A DNA stretch of 22,210 bases from WQUF01 sp031549885. GTDB taxonomy: Bacteria; Bacillota; Clostridia; Clostridiales; Clostridiaceae. The notes under the pieces are model-generated. The model was not told the DNA's origin, did no database searches, and was given only the letters and a program-made list of their open reading frames with translations. How positions within the stretch are numbered: position 1 is the stretch's first letter; every line of letters begins with the position of its first letter. Below are positions 6,840-13,954 of this stretch, one piece after another. Location: assembly GCA_031549885.1 (NCBI GenBank), contig JAVBPD010000121.1:1-22210 (forward strand), written 5' to 3'. A program made the position numbers and the translations under genes.

Positions 6840-8388
6840 TATTTTGTCCCTCCTTACCTTTTTCTGTGAAAAACTTTAACATTCTCAAAGCAGAATCCAT
6901 AGTTAAAATTATTTTCTCTTCTTCATCTTTTTCTAAAGTTTTTATGGTTTTAGATTTCGAAATATCTATAAGGAGTTTTTTCACTTCATTTACATACTCT
7001 TCATTTTCCTTTTGAACTCTGTGATCAAATGTATTTTTAAATAAATTCTCTAATATTTTTTCCCTATCTTCTTCTTTTATAGCTTTTTGAAATAATAGTT
7101 TAAACTGATATAATTTTTTTCCAACACTTCTTAAAAAATCGTCTGAATCATTGTTATATTTTTTAAATATATTTCTTAAAATTTCATAACTTTCATTTTC
7201 ACTTTCTAAAACTTCCTTTGCTTTTGGTTTTGTGTTATTTATAATAAGTGAGATGCTCTTTCCTGAATGCTTTTGAATTTCTATAGCAGTTGTATTTTTA
7301 TTTTCTTCTAATTTTGAAACTTCAAATAAAAGCTCATTTGCTTTTTCAAATGCTTCATATAATGGATAACTTTTAAAATTAATTGAAATTCCAAACGATA
7401 ATGAAGGTTTAAATTTTTTATATCCTTCTATATCAAAATATTTCATAAATGATTTTTCAATATCTAAAACAAGATCAAATATAGTTTCTTTCTTTTCATT
7501 TTCAAGAGGAGAAATAAACAAAAGATCATCTCCTCCAGCATAGATTGTAACAGCACCAAAATCTTTTATTTTCTCTGTTGCATCCTTTGCATATTTAAAA
7601 CATGCTTTTGAGAAATTTTTAATATTTTCATTTTTAGTTATACTATTTAAAATCTTTCCCATGTTATCTCCATCAGCTTTTACAATGGCATAATAATAGT
7701 ATTTTTTCATATCAATTTTCTTATTGTTTCCTTTAGCTATATCATCCACACTTTTAATCTTATCTGAATAAGTTTTTTCATCAGAAATTGGGCTATTTTT
7801 AAAATCTTTAAAATCATCTATTAAACAGCAATTCTTTATTGATGAATTATCAAATACAGTTAAAAAATAATTTAATCTTTGCTTCAAATTGTAGGATTTT
7901 TCAAGCTCTAAGCTATCTAAAAATGGGGACAATTTTAATATGGGATTAAAGTTTTCACATACTTCATATTCTATTGCATAAATTTGGAGATAATTTTTTA
8001 CAAATTCCTTAACTTTAAGTTTACTAAAATTATTTATTTCATTGCTTAAAGATTTAATTAATTTATCTCCAATTTCTTCTTTTAAATCTTCAATTATGTT
8101 TTTAACTTTTTCAATATTAATGGAGTTTGTTTTAAATATTATCCTATCATGAAAAAATCCAATTCCATTCTTTGGAGAATCTATATTTCCACTTCCATCA
8201 ATTTCAAAGTAAGGAGAAATAAAATCACATTCATTAACTCCTTCTTTATACAATTTTAAGCATAAATTCTTTGCAATATAAGAAAATAAAAAGCTTCCAC
8301 CCCAAAGCCCTGCAGGTTTTGTTACAGAATTTAAGGTATCATAAATTGGTCCAATAGTAATTCCAGTGTACATGCTCAATTTACTCAC
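6832..8388 (-). CDS. cmr2: Cas10/Cmr2, HD-less with intact GGDD cyclase motif
   Basis: Cas10 is the large subunit of type III complexes; on target RNA binding its palm domain makes cyclic oligoadenylate from ATP. The N-terminus has TIGPIYDTL and GLWGGSFLFSYIA (27-39), the first-palm signature of Cmr2. The second palm has ADGDNMGKIL (238-247) and YAGGDDLLFI (283-292) with GGDD at 285-288, so cyclase activity is likely. At 518 residues it is much shorter than Cas10s with an N-terminal HD nuclease and starts directly with the palm, so target-activated DNA cutting is not expected. The GTG at 8386-8388 overlaps the cmr1 stop; the ATG at 8371-8373 (513 residues) is an equally good start. The C-terminal 110 residues are a charged helical domain (D4-like). 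Confidence 0.93.
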   Translation of the reverse strand: MSKLSMYTGITIGPIYDTLNSVTKPAGLWGGSFLFSYIAKNLCLKLYKEGVNECDFISPYFEIDGSGNIDSPKNGIGFFHDRIIFKTNSINIEKVKNIIEDLKEEIGDKLIKSLSNEINNFSKLKVKEFVKNYLQIYAIEYEVCENFNPILKLSPFLDSLELEKSYNLKQRLNYFLTVFDNSSIKNCCLIDDFKDFKNSPISDEKTYSDKIKSVDDIAKGNNKKIDMKKYYYYAIVKADGDNMGKILNSITKNENIKNFSKACFKYAKDATEKIKDFGAVTIYAGGDDLLFISPLENEKKETIFDLVLDIEKSFMKYFDIEGYKKFKPSLSFGISINFKSYPLYEAFEKANELLFEVSKLEENKNTTAIEIQKHSGKSISLIINNTKPKAKEVLESENESYEILRNIFKKYNNDSDDFLRSVGKKLYQFKLLFQKAIKEEDREKILENLFKNTFDHRVQKENEEYVNEVKKLLIDISKSKTIKTLEKDEEEKIILTMDSALRMLKFFTEKGKEGQNNG

Positions 8389-9655
8389 CTACTCTTTCAA
8401 TGAATAAAAACTTTGCTCTTCTTAAATTGTTATTTAAAGATTCATTAATGCTTATCTCTCCGCCTTTTTTCTCATCTTTTTTATTAAAATCAGCTGCAAA
8501 TTCTTTTAAAAACTCATATGTATTAAATTTAAATGGTGTTTTAATTTTTTCCTTTTCTACTGGCTCATAATGTTCATTATCACTTTCAGAATTTGAAAAG
8601 TAAAAATTTTTATCAAGTATTTCATTAGGAACATTCCGTGGAATTATAAAAATATATTCATCTATTATCTTAAAAAATATTGGAGATTGAAATCTTTCAA
8701 TGGCAGATTTATTATAGTTAAATATCTCAGGTCTCCCATTAACATGGTTAAATTTTATAGATCCAGAAAGGCCCAACATGGCTCTAACAAACCTATATTC
8801 TTTTCCTTTTATGATTTTTTCACCTATTATATCATTTTTATGTTCTGTAGAGAGAATTCTTTGTTTAATAAAAGCCTTATCATTTATTATGTTTCCATTT
8901 TTATCTCTCTGAAAATACCTAAATATAAACCCCCTAAAATAATCTTTTGGAGTATCAGATGGAACCATCTTTCTTGTTAATTCATTGTATCTCTTTGTGA
9001 AATTATATCCACTTTTCATAAATCCATATATCATTTTTACATCATCTAATGCAATATCATAACCTTCTTTTTCTCTATTAAATCCCCTTTTTTTGATTCT
9101 GTATTTGTATTCACTATTTTTAATATAAAAATAATTTTTTACATAGTTTGATAAAATTTCTTTCGGAGATAACCTTACTATAGTTCCATTTTTATATGTA
9201 ACTTGGAATGATCCAAAACCTTTATTTTGTCTTGTGCCAAAATTATGGAGCAGGAAAAAAATCCCTATAAGTTCATTTATTTTTTTTATCAATTTTGGTA
9301 AATTTGATAAAATAGTTAAATTTATATCCCCATGGTAAAATACGGTTTTCTTATAACCGTCTTCAGTATATTCTAATCCCATATTTCCAAAATAAGATTT
9401 ACTTATATTATCAGTTATTTTAGCCTCTCCTGAGACCTGAATTTTCATCTTATAGTTTAAAGCCTTATGAGCTTTGTCTCCTAAGAGCCAATTATCATAA
9501 TCTATTTCGTTTTCTATACAATGATTAATGATAAATTTATCAAGTTTTGGCTTTACTTCAGTTGCTCTAAGGGTTGCACCATCCTCATGGTATTGAAAAT
9601 GTATCATTGGTGTTTGTTGCTTTAATTTAATCGAATAAATTAGTGAGCTATTCAC
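8381..9655 (-). CDS. cmr1: RAMP protein in the Cmr1 position (Cmr1-like)
   Basis: This 424-residue RAMP protein opens the intact Cmr gene set. It has the N-terminal pattern QTPMIHFQ...ATLRATEVKPKLDKFI (14-42), where LRATxxKPxLDxFL corresponds to the Cmr1 family's conserved arginine region, and a glycine-rich loop FGTRQNKGFGSF (139-150). The latter half (about 200-400) is less conserved and charged. Cmr1 sits with Cmr6 at the head of the complex and helps recognise the 3' part of the crRNA-target duplex. The start is GTG with GGAGG seven bases upstream. A subtype-specific RAMP replacing Cmr1 is possible, but position and motifs favour Cmr1. Confidence 0.8.
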   Translation of the reverse strand: MNSSLIYSIKLKQQTPMIHFQYHEDGATLRATEVKPKLDKFIINHCIENEIDYDNWLLGDKAHKALNYKMKIQVSGEAKITDNISKSYFGNMGLEYTEDGYKKTVFYHGDINLTILSNLPKLIKKINELIGIFFLLHNFGTRQNKGFGSFQVTYKNGTIVRLSPKEILSNYVKNYFYIKNSEYKYRIKKRGFNREKEGYDIALDDVKMIYGFMKSGYNFTKRYNELTRKMVPSDTPKDYFRGFIFRYFQRDKNGNIINDKAFIKQRILSTEHKNDIIGEKIIKGKEYRFVRAMLGLSGSIKFNHVNGRPEIFNYNKSAIERFQSPIFFKIIDEYIFIIPRNVPNEILDKNFYFSNSESDNEHYEPVEKEKIKTPFKFNTYEFLKEFAADFNKKDEKKGGEISINESLNNNLRRAKFLFIERVGE

Positions 9656-9718
9656 TTATTAACCTCCATTTCTATTTAGATAATGATTATAAAAAAACAT
9701 GAATTGTAATTAAAATAA

Positions 9719-10171
9719 TTAAATCATATAATTTTTCATATTCAAAAATAACAGCCTTTTGTCTTCATTAAAATTATCAGTTATAGGAGTGCATGCCGAT
9801 GCAACATTTAATGAATAAGTTTTTTCTAATAAAAAAAGCGCAAACATTTTAGTAGTTGCATTGTAATATTTAATATCACTAAAAGCAACAACTGCATTGC
9901 CTCCGCCTATATAGACTATTTCTATTCTATTTTCACTAGGATCTTTAAATTTACCTTTGAAATCATCATCACCAATGTGGAACCAATTTTCTCCTATATC
10001 TTTTTCATCAATACCGTTCTTTCTTGCAACAGTTTTAATTGCACAAATTAAATATTTATTTAATGTTTCTTTAACAATTATTGAAGCACCTATATTTTCT
10101 TTAAGCTTATTTGAATTGAAAATAAAGTTTTGAATTCCAGTAACATCGTAAATTCCTAAGACAGATTCCAT
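9719..10171 (-). CDS. Truncated Cas10-like palm-domain protein
   Basis: The first gene of the cas operon is only 150 codons. It reads GIYDVTGIQNFIFNSNKLKE (6-25), then NIGASIIV, and has VYIGGGNAVVAF at 86-97, the pattern of the first palm of a Cas10/Cmr2-like protein. Full members of that group run on for several hundred residues with a second palm, which is missing here: the frame stops at TAA and 63 bp later cmr1 begins, with no recognisable continuation in another frame. The GGG motif is not GGDD, so it cannot act as a cyclase by itself. It is either a gene remnant or a stand-alone partial subunit. The predicted promoter 55 bp upstream and an AAGGGGG site suggest it is still expressed. Confidence 0.75.
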   Translation of the reverse strand: MESVLGIYDVTGIQNFIFNSNKLKENIGASIIVKETLNKYLICAIKTVARKNGIDEKDIGENWFHIGDDDFKGKFKDPSENRIEIVYIGGGNAVVAFSDIKYYNATTKMFALFLLEKTYSLNVASACTPITDNFNEDKRLLFLNMKNYMI

Positions 10172-10225
10172 ATTATGTACTTACCCCCTTAAATGAACTC
10201 GATAAAAATTAAGGTTATTATTAGA

Positions 10226-10254
10226 ATAATATCAAAATATTTCAAAAAAATCAA
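10226..10254 (-). promoter_or_regulatory. Predicted promoter of the cmr operon
   Basis: On the minus strand TTGATT (10254-10249) and TATTAT (10231-10226) are separated by exactly 17 bases, a good sigma-A match. It would give a 5' UTR of roughly 45 nt ahead of the truncated Cas10-like gene. It lies just past the end of array 2, so the operon may also receive read-through from the array. Confidence 0.5.
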
Positions 10255-10284
10255 TAAAATTACTAAAAAAATAGCTTAATATAA

Positions 10285-10304
10285 ATTTTGTTTTAAAACA
10301 AAAT
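10285..10304 (-). terminator. Perfect 20-bp palindrome between array 2 and the cas operon
   Basis: ATTTTGTTTTAAAACAAAAT is fully self-complementary and is followed on the minus strand by a T-rich stretch (TTTATATT). It could form an A/U hairpin ending the array 2 transcript; the stem is weak, so an operator-like site is the alternative. Confidence 0.3.
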
Positions 10305-10312
10305 AGAATCTT

Positions 10313-10420
10313 ATATCAATTCCTTTTCAGGACAATTATCATTTCTAGCGTTATCAACAAATTTTCCACTCTAGACACACGTCTGTATCAATTCCTTTTC
10401 AGGACAATTATCATTTCTAG
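10313..10420 (-). CRISPR. CRISPR mini-array 2: two repeats, one spacer
   Basis: There are two 36-nt repeats at 10313-10348 and 10385-10420 with a 36-nt spacer between. The right-hand repeat equals the left-hand repeat of array 1 exactly; the left one differs only at its first plus-strand base (A for G), a typical change in the leader-distal repeat. The leader lies to the right, so transcription is on the minus strand, towards the cmr genes. A single spacer means almost no stored memory. Confidence 0.95.
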
Positions 10421-10535
10421 ACCACACATTTTTAGCCCTTGAGCCCCAATGGTTTTAGGCCTATAAAACTCGAACGATTTTCCATTTTTTCCCATTTTGC
10501 TATTTTTGCCCCCTTTTCTTATGAAAACTCCATCT
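10421..10535 (-). repeat. CRISPR leader, repeat-proximal part, copy 2
   Basis: This is the partner of 1637-1750 and directly abuts the first repeat of array 2. On the minus strand it is a purine-rich series of A-runs alternating with G-runs (for example AAAAGGGGGCAAAAATAG). Beyond 10535 the similarity stops where copy 1 has its TnpB element. Confidence 0.85.
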
Positions 10536-10967
10536 AAACACCCTTTTTTATGGCTTTTTGCCTATTTTTTGCCCTCCTAAGATACCCCCTTTTTGACCCT
10601 TTCAAGGGTTCGAGTCTATGCTGTATTTTTTTTACTTTTTCTTTAAAAAATTCTACACTAACTTAAGGTACCTATTTTTGATTATTTTTCAAAAATAAAC
10701 CTTTTAAAACTCGATTTTTTCAATTTTCCATAAATTTTTTTCTCACCCCTCTTAATTTTAAGGAAACTTGCCTTCATCTCCTCTATTTGCCATCTCCCAG
10801 ACACTGGGAAGCTCACCAAAACACTATTCAGAGCACCAAAGAGACTTTTATGCAGGAAACTATAGTTCCTCACATCTAAATCTCTTATAGCTCTCAAATA
10901 ACGTTTGTGGACACAGCTTGCGGCAGCATCTTCATTTACTTCATTAAGAATTTTAATACTACTCTTT
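10536..10967 (-). other. 432-bp middle of leader copy 2, absent from copy 1
   Basis: This segment lies between the two conserved leader blocks and is replaced by the TnpB element in the other copy. The left 140 bp continue the pattern of A-runs and G-runs on the minus strand and contain a short hairpin (ACCCT/AGGGT, 10596-10609). The rest overlaps a 97-codon open frame of doubtful status. Whether it belongs to the ancestral leader or was inserted here cannot be told from the window. Confidence 0.5.
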
Positions 10968-10975
10968 CTATCCAC
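10682..10975 (-). CDS. Doubtful 97-codon ORF inside CRISPR leader copy 2
   Basis: An open frame of 97 codons starts with GTG (10973-10975) inside the conserved leader block and has no good ribosome site there. A better placed internal ATG after AGAGGAG would give only about 31 residues (MKASFLKIKRG and onward). The middle reads RNYSFLHKSLFGALNSVLVS, which looks protein-like, and the tail is very basic. I recognise no family. It may be a remnant gene, or chance openness in a leader RNA; the lack of a start signal makes me doubt it is translated. Confidence 0.25.
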   Translation of the reverse strand: MDRKSSIKILNEVNEDAAASCVHKRYLRAIRDLDVRNYSFLHKSLFGALNSVLVSFPVSGRWQIEEMKASFLKIKRGEKKIYGKLKKSSFKRFIFEK

Positions 10976-11110
10976 ATCATAGAAAAAAGCATCCGTTTAT
11001 TAAAATTCCAGCTTTTTATCGCCCTATATGCCGGTTAAACAAATTAACAAAATTATGTATACTTTAATTTAATTATACTAAATTATCAAGCTAATACAAT
11101 AGCTATAATT
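10968..11110 (-). repeat. CRISPR leader, promoter-side part, copy 2
   Basis: This is the partner of 3474-3616, with about four differences in 143 bp. It ends within about 22 bp of the zinc-ribbon gene's stop codon and contains the promoter at 11072-11099. The near identity points to a recent duplication or to gene conversion between the two leaders. Confidence 0.9.
11072..11099 (-). promoter_or_regulatory. Predicted promoter of array 2 leader
   Basis: The minus strand reads TTGTAT (11099-11094), 16 bases, TATAAT (11077-11072), the same as in leader copy 1. The RNA would start near 11065 and run about 645 nt before the first repeat, which is long for a leader; a nearer promoter could exist but I found no good one. 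Confidence 0.5.
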
Positions 11111-11131
11111 TAGTATTTTAATATATTCTCA

Positions 11132-11410
11132 TTATTTCTTTATAACACGAAAATTAACAGAATCTCTCAATTCTCTCGCTCTCTTAATTGCTCTATAATC
11201 ATCTAAGGTTGCTTCAAGAACTACAGTCCAGCCACCAAAAATTCCATATACCCTTACATATCCATTTGGAACCTTTGAATTTTTTCCATCGCAAGCATTT
11301 CTATCGCAGTATAGCCCTTTATTATTTGTCAATTTCTCATAAACATCTTTATCTATTCTCTTTTTTACCACCTGTTCAAAACCACAACTTTCACATTTTA
11401 AAACAAACAT
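11132..11410 (-). CDS. Small zinc-ribbon protein, unknown function
   Basis: This 92-residue protein has two cysteine pairs, C6-x2-C9 (KCESCGFEQ) and C35-x4-C40 (LYCDRNACDG), spaced as in a zinc ribbon. The rest is a compact alpha/beta tail with VRVYGIFGGWTVVLEATLDD and a basic helix. The frame extends to 11455, but ATG 11408-11410 has AAGGAAGAG upstream, so I start there. It lies 71 bp after the flavoprotein gene, past a strong terminator hairpin, so it may have its own weak promoter or depend on read-through. It borders the CRISPR region. No specific function is assigned. Confidence 0.75.
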   Translation of the reverse strand: MFVLKCESCGFEQVVKKRIDKDVYEKLTNNKGLYCDRNACDGKNSKVPNGYVRVYGIFGGWTVVLEATLDDYRAIKRARELRDSVNFRVIKK

Positions 11411-11441
11411 AAATTTCTCTTCCTTTCTAAATTTATTTAAA

Positions 11442-11472
11442 ATAAAATCTCCCAACCTTTGAGAGATTTTAT
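11442..11472 (-). terminator. Terminator after the flavoprotein gene
   Basis: The plus strand shows ATAAAATCTC (11442-11451) and GAGATTTTAT (11463-11472) around an 11-nt loop, a perfect 10-pair stem. On the minus strand the descending arm is T-rich (GATTTTATTTT), as in intrinsic terminators. It falls directly after the stop codon at 11481. Confidence 0.65.
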
Positions 11473-11480
11473 AATATTAT

Positions 11481-12035
11481 TTAACTCACTAACTTTTTCC
11501 CAGCTTCAAATGCCCTATTAATAATATCCTCTGGTATAACATAAGAAGGCACAGCAGTACCATATGCAAGCAAACTATCAACTAATTCCCACATAAAAAA
11601 TCCTGAAAAAATCGCATTTGTCTTATCAATAGAAGGTTTAAATATTTCCGCATTAGGGTTTCCTTGAGTAAATACTGATACAATTTTCTTCCCTGGATTT
11701 CTAGGAGAAAAATCCGAGTTAAAAAATGGACGAAGTCTATCTAACCACATTTTTGATTGGCTGTTTACATCCCTCATATAAATTGGAAAACTTGTAACAA
11801 TACCATCAGCTATTTTAATATCATCATACATAGGCATCAAATTATCCTTTACAGCACAACCTTCATTTTTCCTACAATAATCACAAGCTTGACATCCTCT
11901 CATATTGCTATCATTTAAGTCATATACAGAAACATCAGCACCTAAGGACTTAGCTCCATCTATAACGCTATCTATTATTCTAATAGAGATACCGTTTTTT
12001 CTAGGGCTTCCTAAAAATACAACAATTTTACTCAT
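11481..12035 (-). CDS. Isf-like iron-sulfur flavoprotein (NADPH-dependent FMN reductase fold)
   Basis: This is a flavodoxin-fold electron carrier of 184 residues. The N-terminus has the FMN phosphate-binding loop LGSPRKNGIS (8-17). The compact cysteine motif C48-x2-C51-x2-C54-x5-C60 (GCQACDYCRKNEGC) matches the 4Fe-4S motif of archaeal and clostridial Isf proteins, which move electrons between ferredoxin and other acceptors and may help against oxygen stress. FPIYMRDVNSQSKMWLDRL is the usual downstream flavin-binding region. An AGGAGG site lies just before the ATG. The physiological partner is unknown. It is followed by a terminator, so it may be the last gene of its unit. Confidence 0.85.
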   Translation of the reverse strand: MSKIVVFLGSPRKNGISIRIIDSVIDGAKSLGADVSVYDLNDSNMRGCQACDYCRKNEGCAVKDNLMPMYDDIKIADGIVTSFPIYMRDVNSQSKMWLDRLRPFFNSDFSPRNPGKKIVSVFTQGNPNAEIFKPSIDKTNAIFSGFFMWELVDSLLAYGTAVPSYVIPEDIINRAFEAGKKLVS

Positions 12036-12062
12036 AAAAACCTCCTAAATTTTTATTAAATA

Positions 12063-13178
12063 TTATCTAAACCTCTTTAGGCTCCTTAAAAGCCTCTTAT
12101 TAACATTGTCAATATTCCATTTTTCAAATCCCTGACCTTCAGCCCAGGTTTTCATCCCATCATATTCAGGGTTATTTTCATCGCTTGTTATATTGCGAAA
12201 ATCAGCATATCCAGGCTCCCCACCCACATCTTCAGGAGGGGAATCCCCTTCACCATCTATGCAAATTGCATAATTATGCTCATAATCCTCAATAGTTCTT
12301 TTAAGCTCACATAAAACTTCCCAACCATCGCCAAAATCATAAGCATACAATATTTTGCTATATTTAGGGATAAAGCTTTCAAGCTTAATAGATTCAATAT
12401 GTACTTTTATATCGCAAGGATCATACTCCATTACATCTTTGCTCATTATTATAAGTGCCACAGGTTTAGGTTCTTCATCATCATTAAAAACAGTAAACTC
12501 ATGTAAATGATAATTAAACCATCCAAAAGCATCTTGCAAAACAAAGTGAAATTTTTTAAAATTTATATTTGCAGGTACAATTATATTTCTCCAAACATTA
12601 TAATCAGATAAATTTAATTGCATATTAAATTCATAAGCCTTTGATAAATTTCTTTTTTTATAAGTTTCACCAAAATTCCCCTTGCCAAACTCATCAAAAC
12701 ATTTATCAATTAGCACTATAGGTTCTATATAATCATCTCCCACTTTAACAAGAGATTCCAAATGCTTCATATTATAGTCTATTTGATTTATTTTATTAGT
12801 ATCAAAGCTTTCATATGAGCTATATCCCATAATTAAATTAAGATTGGATATAATAGATTTATTATCAGTTTTTGTAAAATAAACATCTTGAGCCACTTCA
12901 ATATATTTCTTTACTAACTCTTCATTTACTCCACTTTCAATTAAATTTTCTTCAATAGCATCTAATAAAAGAGAATTTAGTTTTTTAAAATTTGCAGCCT
13001 TTAAACCATGAAGCACTATTATCATTCTAGTAGCATCGTTCATCAAATAAACAGTCTTCCTTCTATTTACAACTATTATATTTGCATGCCAAGAAAAAAG
13101 AGGATCTATTTCTTCAATTTCTGCTGGCTTTATTTTCATTTCATCAATCAATTTTTTAGTGCATTTTATTTGTAGCAT
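12063..13178 (-). CDS. DUF6933 / pRiA4b ORF-3 domain protein
   Basis: This 371-residue protein has two parts. The N-terminal 140 residues (MLQIKCTKKLIDEM, then DPLFSWHANIIVVNRRKTVYLMND) match the DUF6933 type. The C-terminal 190 residues carry the plasmid pRiA4b ORF-3 fold: VWRNIIVPANINFKKFHFVL, FNYHLHEF, YAYDFGDGWEVLCEL, GEGDSPPEDVGGEPGYADF. Proteins with this second domain are common near mobile elements but have no settled biochemical role. The frame reaches up to 13280, but GGAGGTG four bases before ATG 13176-13178 decides the start, just after a terminator hairpin. Nothing looks broken. Confidence 0.85.
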   Translation of the reverse strand: MLQIKCTKKLIDEMKIKPAEIEEIDPLFSWHANIIVVNRRKTVYLMNDATRMIIVLHGLKAANFKKLNSLLLDAIEENLIESGVNEELVKKYIEVAQDVYFTKTDNKSIISNLNLIMGYSSYESFDTNKINQIDYNMKHLESLVKVGDDYIEPIVLIDKCFDEFGKGNFGETYKKRNLSKAYEFNMQLNLSDYNVWRNIIVPANINFKKFHFVLQDAFGWFNYHLHEFTVFNDDEEPKPVALIIMSKDVMEYDPCDIKVHIESIKLESFIPKYSKILYAYDFGDGWEVLCELKRTIEDYEHNYAICIDGEGDSPPEDVGGEPGYADFRNITSDENNPEYDGMKTWAEGQGFEKWNIDNVNKRLLRSLKRFR

Positions 13179-13218
13179 CAAACACCTCCACATATTAATT
13201 ATCTCAATTTTATAATAT

Positions 13219-13247
13219 AAAAAAAACGATTTCCACAAAAGAAATCG
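13219..13247 (-). terminator. Terminator after the VOC gene
   Basis: A perfect 7-pair stem CGATTTC (13227-13233) / GAAATCG (13241-13247) with a 7-nt loop is followed on the minus strand by eight T residues. It lies immediately after the stop codon at 13255 and before the start of the next gene. This is one of the clearest intrinsic terminators in the window. Confidence 0.85.
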
Positions 13248-13254
13248 AATTTTT

Positions 13255-13932
13255 TTAAAATATATCGTTAAATTTCTCATTTATACATTTCCACTTTAAA
13301 TCCCCTTGATTTTCTGTTATTAATGCCTTTATTTCCTCATCATTTGGTTTTTCGCCTAATCCAATTTGAATTTCTAAAGCTATCAATAAAAGCTTTGCTC
13401 TATCTAAATCATTTAGATCATCTTTTTGAAAAAGCAATTTTTTTAACAAATTATTGGCAACAATAAAATCCTCTTTTGAATATACCAAATCATAAAGAAC
13501 AGCAAATTTTTCAGCGTATACCTCATTTTCTAAATGTCGAAAAAAAATAATATCTTCTTTTATTTTTCTTGCACCAACATATAAAGTATTTCCGCTAGGA
13601 TCTGTCAATGTAAAACGCCTATCTTCGCTTAAATCTCGAATTTTAGAAATGCGAGGGAAACCGCTTCGAGGTATTTTACTATTTTTTACTTTAAAATTAG
13701 CTATAAATGCATTATAAATCTCTTCTAAATCATCTGCAAGTATAAAGCACATAGACGCATTTTCCTGTGGGATTAATTTACTTACGCTGTAAAAATGAAG
13801 TTCTAAATCCTTATATTTTACCACTAAATAACCTCGAGGATATTGTCCAACGATTTCAAAGCCTAATTGCGTATAAAATTCAATTTGCATTTTAACGTTA
13901 ATGCAAGGCAATATAGGTATAGCTTTATTCAT
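13255..13932 (-). CDS. VOC (glyoxalase/bleomycin resistance) family protein with C-terminal extension
   Basis: The first 120 residues are a vicinal oxygen chelate domain like the bleomycin-binding proteins: MNKAIPILPCINVKMQIEFY, LGFEIVGQYPRGYLVVKY, LELHFYSV and FTLTDPSGNTLYVG. Such proteins bind drugs as dimers or act as metal enzymes. After about residue 125 there is an extra 100-residue region (EDIIFFRHLENEVYAEKFA and on), predicted helical, with LLLIALEIQIGLGEKP resembling a TPR-like hairpin. That tail is not standard for the 120-residue family. The start has AAGGGTGAG upstream. The substrate cannot be told. Confidence 0.85.
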   Translation of the reverse strand: MNKAIPILPCINVKMQIEFYTQLGFEIVGQYPRGYLVVKYKDLELHFYSVSKLIPQENASMCFILADDLEEIYNAFIANFKVKNSKIPRSGFPRISKIRDLSEDRRFTLTDPSGNTLYVGARKIKEDIIFFRHLENEVYAEKFAVLYDLVYSKEDFIVANNLLKKLLFQKDDLNDLDRAKLLLIALEIQIGLGEKPNDEEIKALITENQGDLKWKCINEKFNDIF

Positions 13933-13954
13933 TTATATCTCACCCTTATATTTA

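Noticed and set aside
1491..10384. Possible self-targeting spacers
   Set aside because: I compared the three spacers by eye with the rest of the window and saw no long match; a genome search would be needed to go further.
10596..10609. Short hairpin ACCCT/AGGGT in leader 2 as a terminator
   Set aside because: On either strand it is not followed by a run of T, and the stem is only five pairs.
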